From Episyrphus balteatus (lineage: Eukaryota; Arthropoda; Insecta; Diptera; Syrphidae), in assembly GCF_945859705.1 (NCBI RefSeq), contig NC_079137.1, positions 73,368,277 through 73,432,276 on the forward strand: a DNA stretch of 64,000 nt. Direction: 5' to 3'. The translations under genes and the position numbers were made by a program. The notes beneath the pieces were generated by a model. It was not told where the DNA came from and ran no database searches. It saw nothing but the letters and a program-made list of their open reading frames with translations. Below, one piece after another: positions 1-11,652 of the stretch; position 1 is the first letter of the stretch, and each line of letters begins with the position of its first letter.

Positions 1-102
1 TTTACGTTTGCTCCCATTAGTAACTGCTAAAACACAGCATTTCTTGTGTTTAAAGTTAGACCACAGGTTTAGTCCTTAACATTTATGAATATTCTAAATC
101 TG

Positions 103-332
103 TAGGAAAAAAACTTCAAAAAGATTGCAATTTTTGTATATAGGAAAAAGGTTTAACATAGTACAGGGTAATTTGCAATTGATGTAACAAAAAACCTAGG
201 CGTGTAGGTTGCACTCAGGCAAGAAAAAAATCGTAAAGTTTTAGGTGGGGATGGACAAAGAGATTGCAATTTTGTATATAGGAAAAAGCTATATAAAAAA
301 TTGCAATCTTTTTGAAGTTTTTTTCCTACAGA
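103..332. mobile_element. short inverted-repeat element (MITE-like), 230 bases
   Basis: CTGTAGGAAAAAAACTTC... at 103 is repeated in inverse orientation ending ...TTTTTTTCCTACAG at about 332. The arms are about 34 bases and nearly perfect. A second internal copy of the TTGCAATTTTGTATATAGG part lies at 265-287. The element has no coding capacity. Its family is unknown and I do not see a clear target-site duplication. Confidence 0.6.
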
Positions 333-637
333 TCGAAAACGGTCTGTCAAATCGAAAAACCTTTAATGTAATAAATGAAGGTTATAAAAAGATCTACAAC
401 TTTTACTTCAAATTAATTTTTAAAAAAGCTCAAATAAAAGAGATATGACGAAAATAAGAAAATCACCCTTTGACTTGCTTAAAAAAAATCACCCTAACTC
501 TTAAACCGAAGGTTTAATCGAAAAAACTTATTTAACATATTCTGTAGGAAATTAAATTATCTTCAAGATTGCCTTACAATTTTTTCTGCTAGGTCCAATA
601 ATACGCGAGTTATGTGAAAAAGTAAAATAAATAAATT

Positions 638-918
638 TTCAGAAAAACTGCATTTTCGGGAGCGTCTGCCGGGGGTTTGGCCCCACTCAAAATGTCTGCC
701 ATGGGTATTTTTGTCATCAGGGAGTGCACCGCTACAGGATGCGACTAATTTTAAGTGGTTACCAAAAATGAATCAATTTTCAGAAAAACTGCATTTACAA
801 AACCGTCTGCCGAGGGTTTGGCCCCACTCAAAATGTCTGCCATTGGTATATTTGTTATCAGTGAGTATGTGGCGTTGGTTATATATAAATTTTAAGTGGT
901 TACCCTCACTAAATAGAT
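638..918. repeat. two-copy tandem repeat of about 140 bases
   Basis: A unit beginning TTTTCAGAAAAACTGCATTT occurs near 638 and again near 778, and its first bases recur near 917. Both units carry the landmarks CGTCTGCCG..GGTTTGGCCCC, ACTCAAAATGTCTGCCAT and TTTTAAGTGGTTACC in the same order. The copies have diverged by several substitutions. Short open frames here follow from the repeat and are not credible genes. Confidence 0.8.
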
Positions 919-1419
919 TTTCAGAAAAATGGTACTTTTGATGCGCTTTTTCTCGACAACGCCCCAAATAAATGCAGGCAGACTAAGGTATTCGTCATCA
1001 CCAGGGATAGGATCTTGTGGACCTAAAAACTTAAAAAAAGGCAAAATAAAACTCCCAAAAAGGCATAAAAAGGCATTTATTGCCTTGTAGTAGTAGTAAT
1101 TTTGAACAATCATGAGTTTTTTTTTAATTTTCAGGTCACAAGCGCCTGCGATTGTCCTTGAATGGGGACTTTTCACGAGTCGATTTTTGGCGTGCAGCGA
1201 AGCTTTTCAACTCGTGTGAACGCAAGCTGCAAGTCGTGCGATATATCGCGCGGCTAAAATCGAATCGTGAAAAGTCGGCATAAAAGTGCTTTAAAGATTT
1301 AATTAATTAATTAAAGCACTCGACATCACCCACTTCAACATTTGCCGGGAGCTCTTGATTTGTGCCCCCATTTATTACTCAATTTACTTGTTCAACTCTC
1401 TCAAGTTCCTTATTTCCCA

Positions 1420-1690
1420 AAAAAAAAAAACTGATTTGTACTTCTCAACAACTTCTTTTTGTTTGTATTTGAGTGTTTTGTGTGTAGGCATTACTTTAAG
1501 ACGCTAAAAATATAAAAAAAAAGGCAAAAAAGGCAATAACAAGAGAAAAGGCAAAAAAGGCAATAACGAAAGAAAAGGCAAAAAAAGGCAAAATAAAATA
1601 CATATATTTGGCACGAGGGGGACGTGAAACGTGTTTGTTTTTAATCTATAATGTCGTACGATTGAGCAAGAAAAAAAGGCAAATTCCACA
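1420..1690. repeat. A-rich low-complexity stretch with AAAAGGCA repeats
   Basis: Poly-A runs sit next to an irregular array of AAAAAGGCA and AAAAGGCAATAAC units between about 1510 and 1600, with one more near 1670. Similar AAAAGGCA words occur at 1036-1080. This is a simple repeat, and the Phe/Leu-rich minus-strand open frame across it is an artefact. Confidence 0.65.
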
Positions 1691-1827
1691 ACATCCTATC
1701 CCTGGTCATCACCATGACCCACGCTACCTCTGACATTCATATGAATCGGTTACCTCTCACGCAAGAAATCTGCTCCTAGCTCTCTATTTTGAGAAAGTGT
1801 AGTAACGTCACGAGGTTAAGGGGACTA

Positions 1828-2376
1828 CAGTAGATGACGGATATAAGAAAGTCCAAAAAACCAGAGAATTCCTTTCTTATATCCGTGTTTTCTTATAGAA
1901 AAAAAGTGTATATAAGAAAGAAAATTTCTTAAATAAATAAAATATATATAAGAAAGAAATTTTCTTATGTAAATACAAATTGCATATAAGAAATAAAATT
2001 TCTATTATAAGTCATAGCATATTTATTTTTGAACCACAACAAACGAACACAAACAATGTGTGGGCGTTTTTTTCTTTCTTGCTCATTCTCAGTTTGTCAA
2101 TTTTTTGGCAGCTCAATGAAGCTGGATTTAGAAATTTTGTGGAAGTTACACTTTGCATCATTTGCATGTTTATATACTGGAGACTTTCTTATAGACGTTT
2201 AAATTTCTATGTAGTGAATGAGATTTTATATCAGAATAGGTTTCTTATATCAGTGTTTTTCTTATATGGGGTAAATTTAACACACAATTTTATGAGAATG
2301 TGCATGGTGTTTTAAAATGTCTGTCTTATATGCGTGTTTTTCTTATATGAGACTTTCTTATATCCGTCATCTACTG
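1828..2376. mobile_element. TA-flanked TIR element, 549 bases
   Basis: The left end CAGTAGATGACGGATATAAG is mirrored by CTTATATCCGTCATCTACTG at 2376. TA dinucleotides at 1826-1827 and 2377-2378 fit the 2-base target duplication of the Tc1/mariner superfamily. The interior repeats TTTCTTATATCCGTGTTTT and ATATAAGAAAG several times in both orientations. There is no transposase, so the element is non-autonomous. Confidence 0.75.
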
Positions 2377-2461
2377 TATAAGTACTTTGTACAGTCCCAA
2401 ACCATTTACATGTTGAACTTAAGATATTCAAAAAGTAAAGAATTAATCTATGGGAGATATT

Positions 2462-3295
2462 AGGTGTGTTTTTTTGTTTATCTATATAGATTTTGTGCAA
2501 AAAAACGACATCGAGATTTTTGAAATCAAAACAATTTACGTGTTAAAAACAACAAAAACTTTATCTGTATAGATTTTTGAAAAATCCAGATAATTATCCA
2601 GATTTTACTTTCTCTCGATAAAAACAGTAGTGCCAAGGTACTTTATTTGTTGTGTTCATACAAAAATATCTGAAAATATTAACAAAAAAAAAAGCGGAGA
2701 AAAAGAGGTTTGAAAAAAACTCTCATAGAAAAAAATAATTAAAAATTTGTTTGACATGGTTGCATTGAAATGTTAATATCTCGAGATATACGCAATGCAC
2801 TTTTCAGATAAAAGTCTTAAATGGATCCTTATAAGATTGTTGAACAGATATGTATACAAAATTACCAAAGTTTTTTCGAAAAATTAGAAATAAAAATAAA
2901 AAAGTTTTCACATTTGATTTTTAAAAAATCGAAAAAAAATTCAATATGGCTACCTTCAAACGCTTATAACACAAGAACGACGCAACTAATGTTAATGGTC
3001 ATGGTCTTAAAATGTAGCTAAGAATATAGAGATAATTTTTGGTTTTTTGTGAAAAATCAATTTTTTGAATCCAACATGGATGTCATGGCCATATGAAAAT
3101 TTTTGTTTGCATCCAACATGGATGTAATGGCCTTCCCACTTCGGAGTTAAAATAAAAAAAAAAACAAAAGCAACATTTTTGACAGACAGCTGCCAAAGTA
3201 TATGTACAGTGGTGCCAAATGTTTGCATGGATTTCAAAAATCCCGATGTCGTTTTTTTGCACAAAATCTATATAGATAAACAAAAAAACACACCT
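2462..3295. mobile_element. foldback element with AGGTGTG ends, 834 bases
   Basis: The inverted ends are about 66 bases. The left reads AGGTGTGTTTTTTTG then TTATCTATATAGATTTTGTGC and on to ACGACATCGAGATTT, and the right mirrors it at 3231-3295. ATT on both sides (2459-2461 and 3296-3298) may be a 3-base target duplication. Inside, ATCCAACATGGATGTCATGGCC near 3071 is repeated near 3112. There is no credible coding frame. Confidence 0.7.
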
Positions 3296-4213
3296 ATTGT
3301 TATTAACTGTTCCGAAAAAAATATTTAATTTTCCAAAAATACAAAATAGATTTTGGATAAGAAAATTATTCCAACAATCACCCGCTGGCTTGAAAGAAGT
3401 CACTTAAGTGACTTAGGTTGAAGCTCAAAGGACATAAAAATACATAAATTTATATGTATAATATAGACCGAATTTTGGGACCCCCTTTTTCGTACGTCAA
3501 GTCGAATTGTTATCTCAAGTTAATTTTGTTTTCACACCTATTAATTATTTGGAAGCACGTGCACAGCTGTGATTCGCAAAAACAAAACTGATAAAATATG
3601 AAAACACTTGGCATTTGTCAATAATAAACACACACAAATAAATATTATAATTTAAAAATAAAATGAAATACTTTGTAAAATGCATATAATAAATTGCATG
3701 CCAATTAAAATTTTCAACGCTAATTTAATTTTTATTTTCAATTATCATCAGACCATTAATTATGGTTGAATGAAGTATGATTGTGAGAGAAGATTAGACT
3801 CCCAAGAAATTTCAGCTGTCTCTGCTAGCAAAATTAAAATCAAAATCATAATTTAGTTTTTCATTCAAACAGATTACGCAATTTTAAGGTTTCATTTTTT
3901 CTTGTTTCAATTTTACAGGAGTTGATTCGTTCAAAAAAAAAAAAACTTTTGTGAAAAGAATTCTACTGGACTTGTATTAAGAAGATTTTAGATTTCTTAA
4001 AAGTTACTTTTAAAATCTTTGAAAACTAATAGATTAGAAAACTTATCATAAGCAGTTTTAACTACAGAGCATTTGACATTTATTTTTTGGTTGAAATTCA
4101 ATTTAATTCTAACGATTTTTTGTTATTCAAAAATAGAAAACTACGCTAAATTTTTATAATTTTTTTTTTTTAAATATTTCCACACATCAAAAATAAAATG
4201 CTTTTATACTTAC

Positions 4214-4382
4214 AAACTTATAACAAATGGATGGTTAATCTCTGATAGAATATTCTTTTCATTCTTAACATGATCGATTTGTTTAAGACGTATCACATCA
4301 GCCATTGCCAGGACCTTCATCGCACAATATGTTTCTGTTTGTTTGTCCTTGCATAGACATACTCTTCCGAATGTGCCAGTTC
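4214..4382 (-). CDS. Pka-C3: Pka-C3/PRKX-type protein kinase, second coding exon (Gly loop to helix C)
   Basis: This exon of 169 bases lies between a strong acceptor (a run of T, then CAG, ending at 4383) and a consensus donor (GTAAGT from 4213). Its first two bases complete the Gly codon begun in the upstream exon, so the joined frame reads V-G-T-G-T-F-G-R-V, the full GxGxxG ATP-binding loop (residues 151-156). CAMK follows with the ATP-anchoring Lys at about residue 173. DVIRLKQ and HVKNEKNIL follow, with the helix C Glu at about 192 that pairs with that Lys. It ends at HPFVIS plus two bases of the next codon. TGTFGRV and DVIRLKQ..HV.NEK fit PRKX and Pka-C3 better than the main PKA C-alpha type (GTGSFGRV, VVKLKQ). 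No stop or frameshift is present. The rest of the kinase domain is not in the window. Confidence 0.95.
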
Positions 4383-6192
4383 CTGAAAAAAAAAAAAAAT
4401 AATAACAAAAATAAACAACAGCTTTAATATAAAATGATGGATGAACAGCTTAAACATGTTGAGTGCAAAATACTTAAATACATAAAACAGACAAAATAAA
4501 AAAAAAATAAAAAAATAATACTGTTTTAAGATGAAGACAAATTACAATTTAAAATTTATTCCTGCTCACGTCAGTTGTTCATAACTGAAATGGCACTCTG
4601 ACGTGCTGCGAGCAAAAAAGATTAACATGTTTTTTTAAAGTAATTTTCAATCTTATTTTGTCTAAATGAGTAAAAATACAATAAAAAAATGGTTCAAAGA
4701 TTCATTCCGTAAGGAGTAATTCCTAAATAAACTATTCGCATAAGTGAATTGACATTTTGATATTAAGAAAGGAAATACAAAATTTATTTATGTGTCCAGA
4801 TGGACCTTGTTCTATAGTAGATTGTGGGTGGGTAAATTGGAATAATTAAATATAAAGGGCTATTTGACTTTTTAATGAATTCCTGTTTTCGAAGGGTCTT
4901 TACAAAATCTCATTAAGGATTTAAATAGTTTTCATTTTGATTGAATAAATCAAATAAACTCTAATTTTCTAATTGGGGTTAAAATATTCAAAACATGTTC
5001 CACATTGAAACCCAAAATAGATTAAGGAATTTATTTATATCCCACTTCTGATACAAAAACTAATAAAAAACTATTGTTGCCAGGTTGCCAGGAAATTTAT
5101 CCAAAAATGAATTAAATAATTCAACTTTTATTTATCAAAATTGTATAAACGTGTAAAGATTTAATCGAAAAATTATAAGTTCTTCAACCGAAATATGGTA
5201 CTCCTTTCTAAAAATAAAAATCAAAAACCATCATACCACCCACAAATGTTTAAGAAGAAATCCAAATACAATTAGTGTCTTCAATTAACATCATCATGAC
5301 TCAAAATTATCTAAAATTTTCTATTCAAAAAATGATATAAATTTTGTATTTTTAATGGCAAATATGTACATTTGTTTCAAAATTTATAACTTTTAAGCAC
5401 CAGACACTTGAAGAGAAAAAAAAAATATAGAAAATACAATTTGTATCTTTTCCAAGTGGAATGCAATTTTTCATGATCAAAATTTTGTTTTATGTTTAAT
5501 TTTTGGCTCGTAAATACTATTTTTAAATATGTATGCACACGCGTATTTTTACAAAAATGTTTATGAATTTTGAATTTTTAAGAATTTTAGGTATTTTATT
5601 TTTGTATAGACAGACAAGTTTTGTTATCCATCATTTAGTATTTATGGATAACAACAAAGTAATAACTTAATTGTAGTTTTTTTTTCGCTTTTAAGAAGAA
5701 AAACATCTTTTAATTTCTTCTATACATATTTTTAAACATCATTTTTGTTCTACCTTTTTTTTGTTTTGTTAGAATATTTAGTTTTTCATTTTATCAATTT
5801 TTTTTTGCTATTAAACCAACATAGTTTTTATAGGAATTTTAATTGTTTTTTATTGAGTTTCCTGAAAAAAGTGAAATAGTTCATCGGGGTTTTTCGTTGA
5901 TGTTTTGACTATTTGCTATCTTGTATAAACAAAATGTTGTTTGTTTTAATTCAAAATGATGGGTTTCCCCGATATAAATTTATTATTTTGTTATTTTTTT
6001 TTTTGAGTTAAAATGTCGTCTTGCAGTTAACCAAATGTTTTCAAAATATATAACATCAAAAAAAAAACAAAATTGTGTTTGTTTTGATGTTTTTTTCATT
6101 CCAAGAATTTTTTTTTTGAAATTGTTTTTTTATTTAAGTTATAAAAATGCAAATTTCTAAGAATGAAACCAGTAAAAAGATTTATTTATCTA
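4383..6192. other. AT-rich intron DNA, nothing recognised
   Basis: The T-rich tract and splice acceptor of exon 2 occupy the first few dozen bases (minus-strand view). The rest is AT-rich with runs of A and T and no repeat, RNA gene or coding frame that I can support. Confidence 0.6.
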
Positions 6193-9100
6193 TTAGTCTA
6201 TTTAATAGACCCGAGCTCCAGAGCAAAAATAGAACAAATTCGTTCAAGAGTTTTTATTGGCGAATATGATTCCTTGACATACAAGAATACTCCAGCCAAA
6301 AGTGCTACTAAATCCATTGGTGCATTTCTGAGAAAACGGCAACACTGGTCACTTTTCAGTTTTTTTGATTTAACTCGAAAACCAAGCCTGACTTTGAAAT
6401 GGTTCAAAGACACTTTTCATAGCAAATTAAATTTTCTGTCAAGTTAAGATGGTTAAAAAATTTTAAAAATTATTTTTGACTAAAATTCTAACCTAAAATC
6501 AAAGAAAAAAAAGTTAAAAAATTGACAATTTTATTTTTTTTTACTAAATCAAGGGGCATTTTGTGTATGTAGCCGGGACGTCCAAACTTTGTACTAATGA
6601 AATGAAGTAGAGGTAAAATCCTTTGATAATATGCAATTTTTAATTTTTTTTGTCAAGAAACAACTTAAATGTACCTATTCAAAAATTAGCACTTTTTCTA
6701 AATTTTTGACTTTTTTAGTTAAAAGCAAGTTTTTAAAACTCGATAAAATCGTATTAATTGGTAACTTTTAGACTTTTAAAGTAAACATACTTCGAGGGAT
6801 TGATTTAATATAAACTAAATATGACAAACAAAAAAATTTATTTGCATCCTTATGGCCTTTTGTGCAATTTTGTGTATGTGCATTTTTATAAATTCGGGTC
6901 GAATGGATGGACAGAGAGCCATTAGCTTTGGTCTGTTGCATAGAAGAACATTTAATACCAACTCTTTTACTGTTTTCAATGGCCTGAAAAACAATTCTTG
7001 TAAAATCCGCGACCAAAGAAAAGTTTCTCTTGAAAAACGAAAAAAATACTCTAATGAGTTTGAAACAAAATAGCTCAGGCAAATTAGTAAATCAAATTGC
7101 ACTTTTCGCGGGACAAATTTTTTTCATGGAACGTGTTTAGGTGAATGTCCTTATCGTAAAAGTGAATTTTTTGGGATGATAAGATATCGGGAACAGCCGC
7201 CATCTTGGAAAAGAGGTCGGTGCCGTTTTTATTTTATAACTCCATTTTAACTCATTTAAACCAAAAATGTCCGAGGATAAACTTATTATCAATTAAATTA
7301 TCTAAAAAATTATATACAAATGAATTCCGTGAGTTAGTTAAATTCAATTTTATAGTCGGTCAAAGTCCGGGTTCTTCTCGCAAAGTTAAGACAATATGAC
7401 ATTTTTTCAAATATCTGAAGAACTTTTTATTTGTTTGGGATTTTCTTAAAGAATGAATTATAGCACTTTTAATTATCTATAAAATGAGCCCTTTATCGTA
7501 ACTGTAACCAACATAATGTATAAGCCATCTAACGTCGAAGTTCACATTCTACTAGTCAAAAGTGAGAAAATAACAAGTTTTCTTCTATTGGACCGAGCAA
7601 ATTTTTGAAGTTGAGGTACAACCAAAATATAAGTAAACAGTTTTTTAACTATATTCGTCTAAATATTGAATTAAAAGTTTGAAATCTTTAATGTTAACCT
7701 TTTATGGTTTTCGAGGTTTTAAATGAAGTGAATTTTCCAATTAATGTGAATAAGCTAAAGTGACACTATTTAAAATTCTAAATATAAGAACTGATGCCCT
7801 GTCATTTTTCCTAAACATGAACACCTTAATCTCAGCATTACGATAAGTATAACTCAAGATATGAGGTGTGTAAGCCGTTATGTTTTCGAGACTATTGTGT
7901 TTAATTTTTGATTGTTTATTTGAACTATTGAAATCCCAAATACACTGCCGCTCATCTGAATAGGTTCACATTTTAGTTCATTTTACATTTGGCCTGTCTT
8001 GGTATTTAATGCAATGGCACATCTTTTTTATGTATGTAACGAGAGAACATCTTTATGCGCTTAGTTTAGGAGAAAAAAAATTGTCTTGGGGCCTACCGTT
8101 CTTCTCACACGGTAGCTAGACCAAATCTAGTCAAAAAATCAAGCATATTTTTTGGCTCATCTGAATAGGTTCAAAAGCAAAAATGTTAATAAATGATGAG
8201 ATGCATGGGTCTGTTGGACTCAAAATTGTGTCTGTCAATAAATCTGATTGTGTATAACCTGTAAAGATGAAAACGGGTCGTGAAAAATCTTTAGGCGCGG
8301 AAAAAATGTGGAAAATAAAAGAATCCTTTGAATTAGACTGAAACCAACGATGCATTGCGACAAAAACAAACACAAGTTAAAATTTAGTAAGCAGTTATTT
8401 GCGCAATATCCAAGGGTATAGAAACAACAATAAAAGTCGATGTAACTCAGTCACAACATGGGCCGATAGATGTGCAATGATCAGAATAGCATGACTTCGA
8501 GCTAAAAATTAAGCTGAAAACCGGTATAAAATGCAGTTAAACGACGGCAAAACGGGTTGTCAGAAGTGGTAAAGATTTGAGGAGAACAAAACTTCGCAAA
8601 AATTACCACTTTACAAACCACGAACAGAAACTCACCTCCAATAGTAAAAAAAACTCTGTTTGATATTGCAGATAAAAAGTTTTGTATGAGGAAATAGCAA
8701 ATTCGACTTTCACGATAATTTTTTTTTTTTATTGGAGGTGAGTTTCTGTTCGTGGTTTGTAAAGTGATAATTTTTGCGAGGTTTTGTTCTCCTCAAATGT
8801 TTACCACTTCTGACAACCCGTTTTGCCGTCGTTAAACTGCATTTCATACCGGTTTTCAGCTTAATTTTTAGCGCGAAGTCATGCTGTTCAGATCATTTCA
8901 CATCTATCGGCCAATGTTGTGGCTAAGCAACTTCGATTGTAAATGTTGTTTCTATACCCTTGGATATTGCGCAAATAACTGCATACTAAATTTTAACTTG
9001 TGTTAATTTTTGTCCCAATGCATCGTTGATTTCAGTCTAATTCAAAGGCTTCTTTTATTTTCCACATTTTTTCCGCGCCTAAAGATTTTTCACGACCCGT

Positions 9101-10800
9101 TTTCATCCTTACAGGTTATACACAATCAGATTTATCGACAGACACAATTTTGAGTCCAACAGACCCATGCAACTCATCATTTATTAACATTTTTGCTTTA
9201 GAACCTATTCAGATGAGCCAAAAAATATGCTTGATTTTTTGACTAGATTTGGTCTAGCTACCGTGTGAGAAGAACGGTAGGCCCCAAGACCATTTTTTTT
9301 CTCCTAAACTAAGCGCATAAAGATGTTCTCTCGTTACATACATAAAAAAGATGTGCCATTGCATTAAATACCAAGACAGGCCAAATGTAAAATGAACTAA
9401 AATGTGAACCTATTCAGATGAGCGGCAGTGTATGTTCAGTTAAAAAATCGTATATCATGACTTCGACGTTTGGTTGCTTCTACAATGTGATGGCTACAGT
9501 TATGATAAAGGGCTCATTTTATAGATAATTAAAAGTGCTATAATTCATTCTTTAAGAAAATCCCAAACAAATAAAAAGTTCTTCAGATATTTGAAAAAAA
9601 TGTCATATTGTCTTAACCTTGCGAGAAGAACCCGGACTTTGACCGACTATAAAATTGAATTTAACTAACTCACGGAATTCATTTGTATATAATTTTTTAG
9701 ATAATTTAATTGATAATAAGTTTATCCTCGGACATTTTTGGTTTAAATGAGTAAAAATGGAGTTATAAAATAAAAACGGCACCGACCTCTTTTCCAAGAT
9801 GGCGGCTGTTCCCAATATCTTATCATCCCAAAAAATTCATTTTTACGATAAGGACATTCACCTAAACACGTTCCATGAAAAAAATTTGTCCCGCGAAAAG
9901 TGCAATTTGATTTACTAATTTGCCTGAGCTATTTTGTTTCAAACTCATTAGAGTATTTTTTTCGTTTTTCAAGAGAAACTTTTCGTTGATCGCGGATTTT
10001 ACAAGAATTGTTTTTCAGGCCATTGAAAACAGTAAAAGAGTTGGTATTAAATGTTCTTCTATGCAATAGACCAAAGCTAATGGCTCTCTGTCCATCCATT
10101 TGACCCGAATTTATAAAAATGCACATACACAAAATTGCACAAAAGGCCATAAGGATGCAAATAAATTTTTTTGTTTGTCATATTTAGTTTATATTAAATC
10201 AATCCCTCGAAGTATGTTTACTTTAAAAGTCTAAAAGTTACCAATTAATACGATTTTATCGAGTTTTAAAAACTTGCTTTTAACTAAAAAAGTCAAAAAT
10301 TTAGAAAAAGTGCTAATTTTTGAATAGGTACATTTAAGTTGTTTCTTGACAAAAAAAATTAAAAATTGCATATTATCAAAGGATTTTACCTCTACTTCAT
10401 TTCATTAGTACAAAGTTTGGACGTCCCGGCTACATACACAAAATGCCCCTTGATTTAGTAAAAAAAAATAAAATTGTCAATTTTTTAACTTTTTTTTCTT
10501 TGATTTTAGGTTAGAATTTTAGTCAAAAATAATTTTTAAAATTTTTTAACCATCTTAACTTGACAGAAAATTTAATTTGCTATGAAAAGTGTCTTTGAAC
10601 CATTTCAAAGTCAGGCTTGGTTTTCGAGTTAAATCAAAAAAACTGAAAAGTGACCAGTGTTGCCGTTTTCTCAGAAATGCACCAATGGATTTAGTAGCAC
10701 TTTTGGCTGGAGTATTCTTGTATGCCAAGGAATCATAATCGCCAATAAAAACTCTTGAACGAATTTGTTCCATCCAAAAGGGTCTATTCAATAGACTATA
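6193..10800. mobile_element. outer foldback element of a nested 4.6-kb palindrome
   Basis: The left arm of about 1.35 kb (6193-7541) is repeated in inverse orientation at 9460-10800. The outer tips are ATTAGTCTATTTAATAGACCC-like on the left and its inverse near 10780-10800, with a short dissimilar block just inside them. The arms are highly similar: a 73-codon open frame at 6852-7073 recurs on the other strand at 9929-10150 with one amino-acid change. The loop is about 0.4 kb of unique DNA (7542-7940) plus 27 bases at 9433-9459, and it has been interrupted by the inner element at 7943-9430. The superfamily is not identifiable. Confidence 0.85.
7943..9430. mobile_element. inner TA-flanked foldback element (Tc1/mariner-like ends), 1,488 bases
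   Basis: The ends are CACTGCCGCTCATCTGAATA on the left and its inverse on the right, flanked by TA at 7941-7942 and 9431-9432. The two arms of about 700 bases (to about 8643, and from about 8731) are inverted copies around an 87-base spacer. Part of the terminal sequence, CTCATCTGAATAGGTTC, recurs inside each arm near 8157 and 9210. No intact transposase is present. The element lies in the loop of the surrounding foldback element, so it is the younger insertion. Confidence 0.82.
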
Positions 10801-11038
10801 TATGATTCAGGTATTTTTACATTTTTATTTCACACTACCAGACTAGGTGGAAGCATTAATTGAGATTTAAGTGGTAAGAATATTGTTCACCGTGCTATGG
10901 CCAAGCCCCTAAATTATTTCTTAAATACTTGTGGTTAAGACAAAAATAAAGTTTATCACTAAACGTGAGAGTTTTTATTTTTTAATTAAGGAGTGTCAAT
11001 TCGCTTTTAAAGTGAATTTATCTGTCTGGTACAGTAAA
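10801..11038. other. short intron segment, nothing recognised
   Basis: AT-rich DNA between the nested palindrome and the first copy of the tandem duplication. No feature seen. Confidence 0.5.
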
Positions 11039-11652
11039 TATATGAAATTCAACAATTTATCTCCTTATTTTCTCATTTATGACATGAGATAGGAGGAAAC
11101 AGTTTTCATTGATAAAAGTTTATGAGAAAAGTCGTTCAAAGATTGGATTGAACTGAGCACAATTTTTTTGCGACTCAAACTTACAGTTTAATTACTGACT
11201 GTTATAAACAAGTGTTTTTTTCCAGAGAGTTCTTAAAAAATGTTTTCTTTTTGTTTTAAAAAAAATGTTTATTTCATGTTTTTTAATGAAATGAAAGGAA
11301 AGAGTATGAAAATTAAATATCAAAAAAATATCAAAAATATAAGTATAAAGTTATAATTTATATTTATATAAAAGTTGTCCTAAGAAATCTTAATCTTACG
11401 TAACGTAAACTCAAAAATGACGCTGAAGGCAGTTTTTTTTAAGTTTACATTATATAGATTCATTATTGAATTAATTTTTGGGATATATTCATTTATTAAA
11501 ATTTTTTATGATATTATGATAATTGTAAGATTAAAAAAAATTACAACAATCATGGTCTGAACGGCATTTCCAGGAACGCTTAAGGACTCTGAACAAATAA
11601 TTTTGATATAAATATTAATTGGAATTCGATCCAAGTATATGGCCAGAATATA

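Larger units (their letters stand above)
1..4213 (-). other. start of intron 2 of the Pka-C3-like gene (partial)
   Basis: After the donor at 4213-4212 no further kinase exon appears down to base 1. The exon expected next would begin by completing a Leu codon and continue with a sequence like EWS, which I do not find. The interval carries the inverted-repeat element at 103-332, the tandem repeat at 638-918, A-rich DNA at 1420-1690 and the TIR elements at 1828-2376 and 2462-3295. I see nothing recognisable in 333-637, 919-1420 or 3296-4213 beyond AT-rich sequence. Confidence 0.75.

Noticed and set aside
1504..1689. Phe/Leu-rich minus-strand frame that looks like a membrane protein
   Set aside because: It is read from A-rich AAAAGGCA repeats and is low complexity.
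6163..6447. 94-codon frame repeated at 10555-10791, and other paired frames at 6852/9929 and 7205/9603
   Set aside because: The matched protein-like frames exist only because the arms are inverted copies. The sequences resemble no transposase or other family and lack start or splice context.
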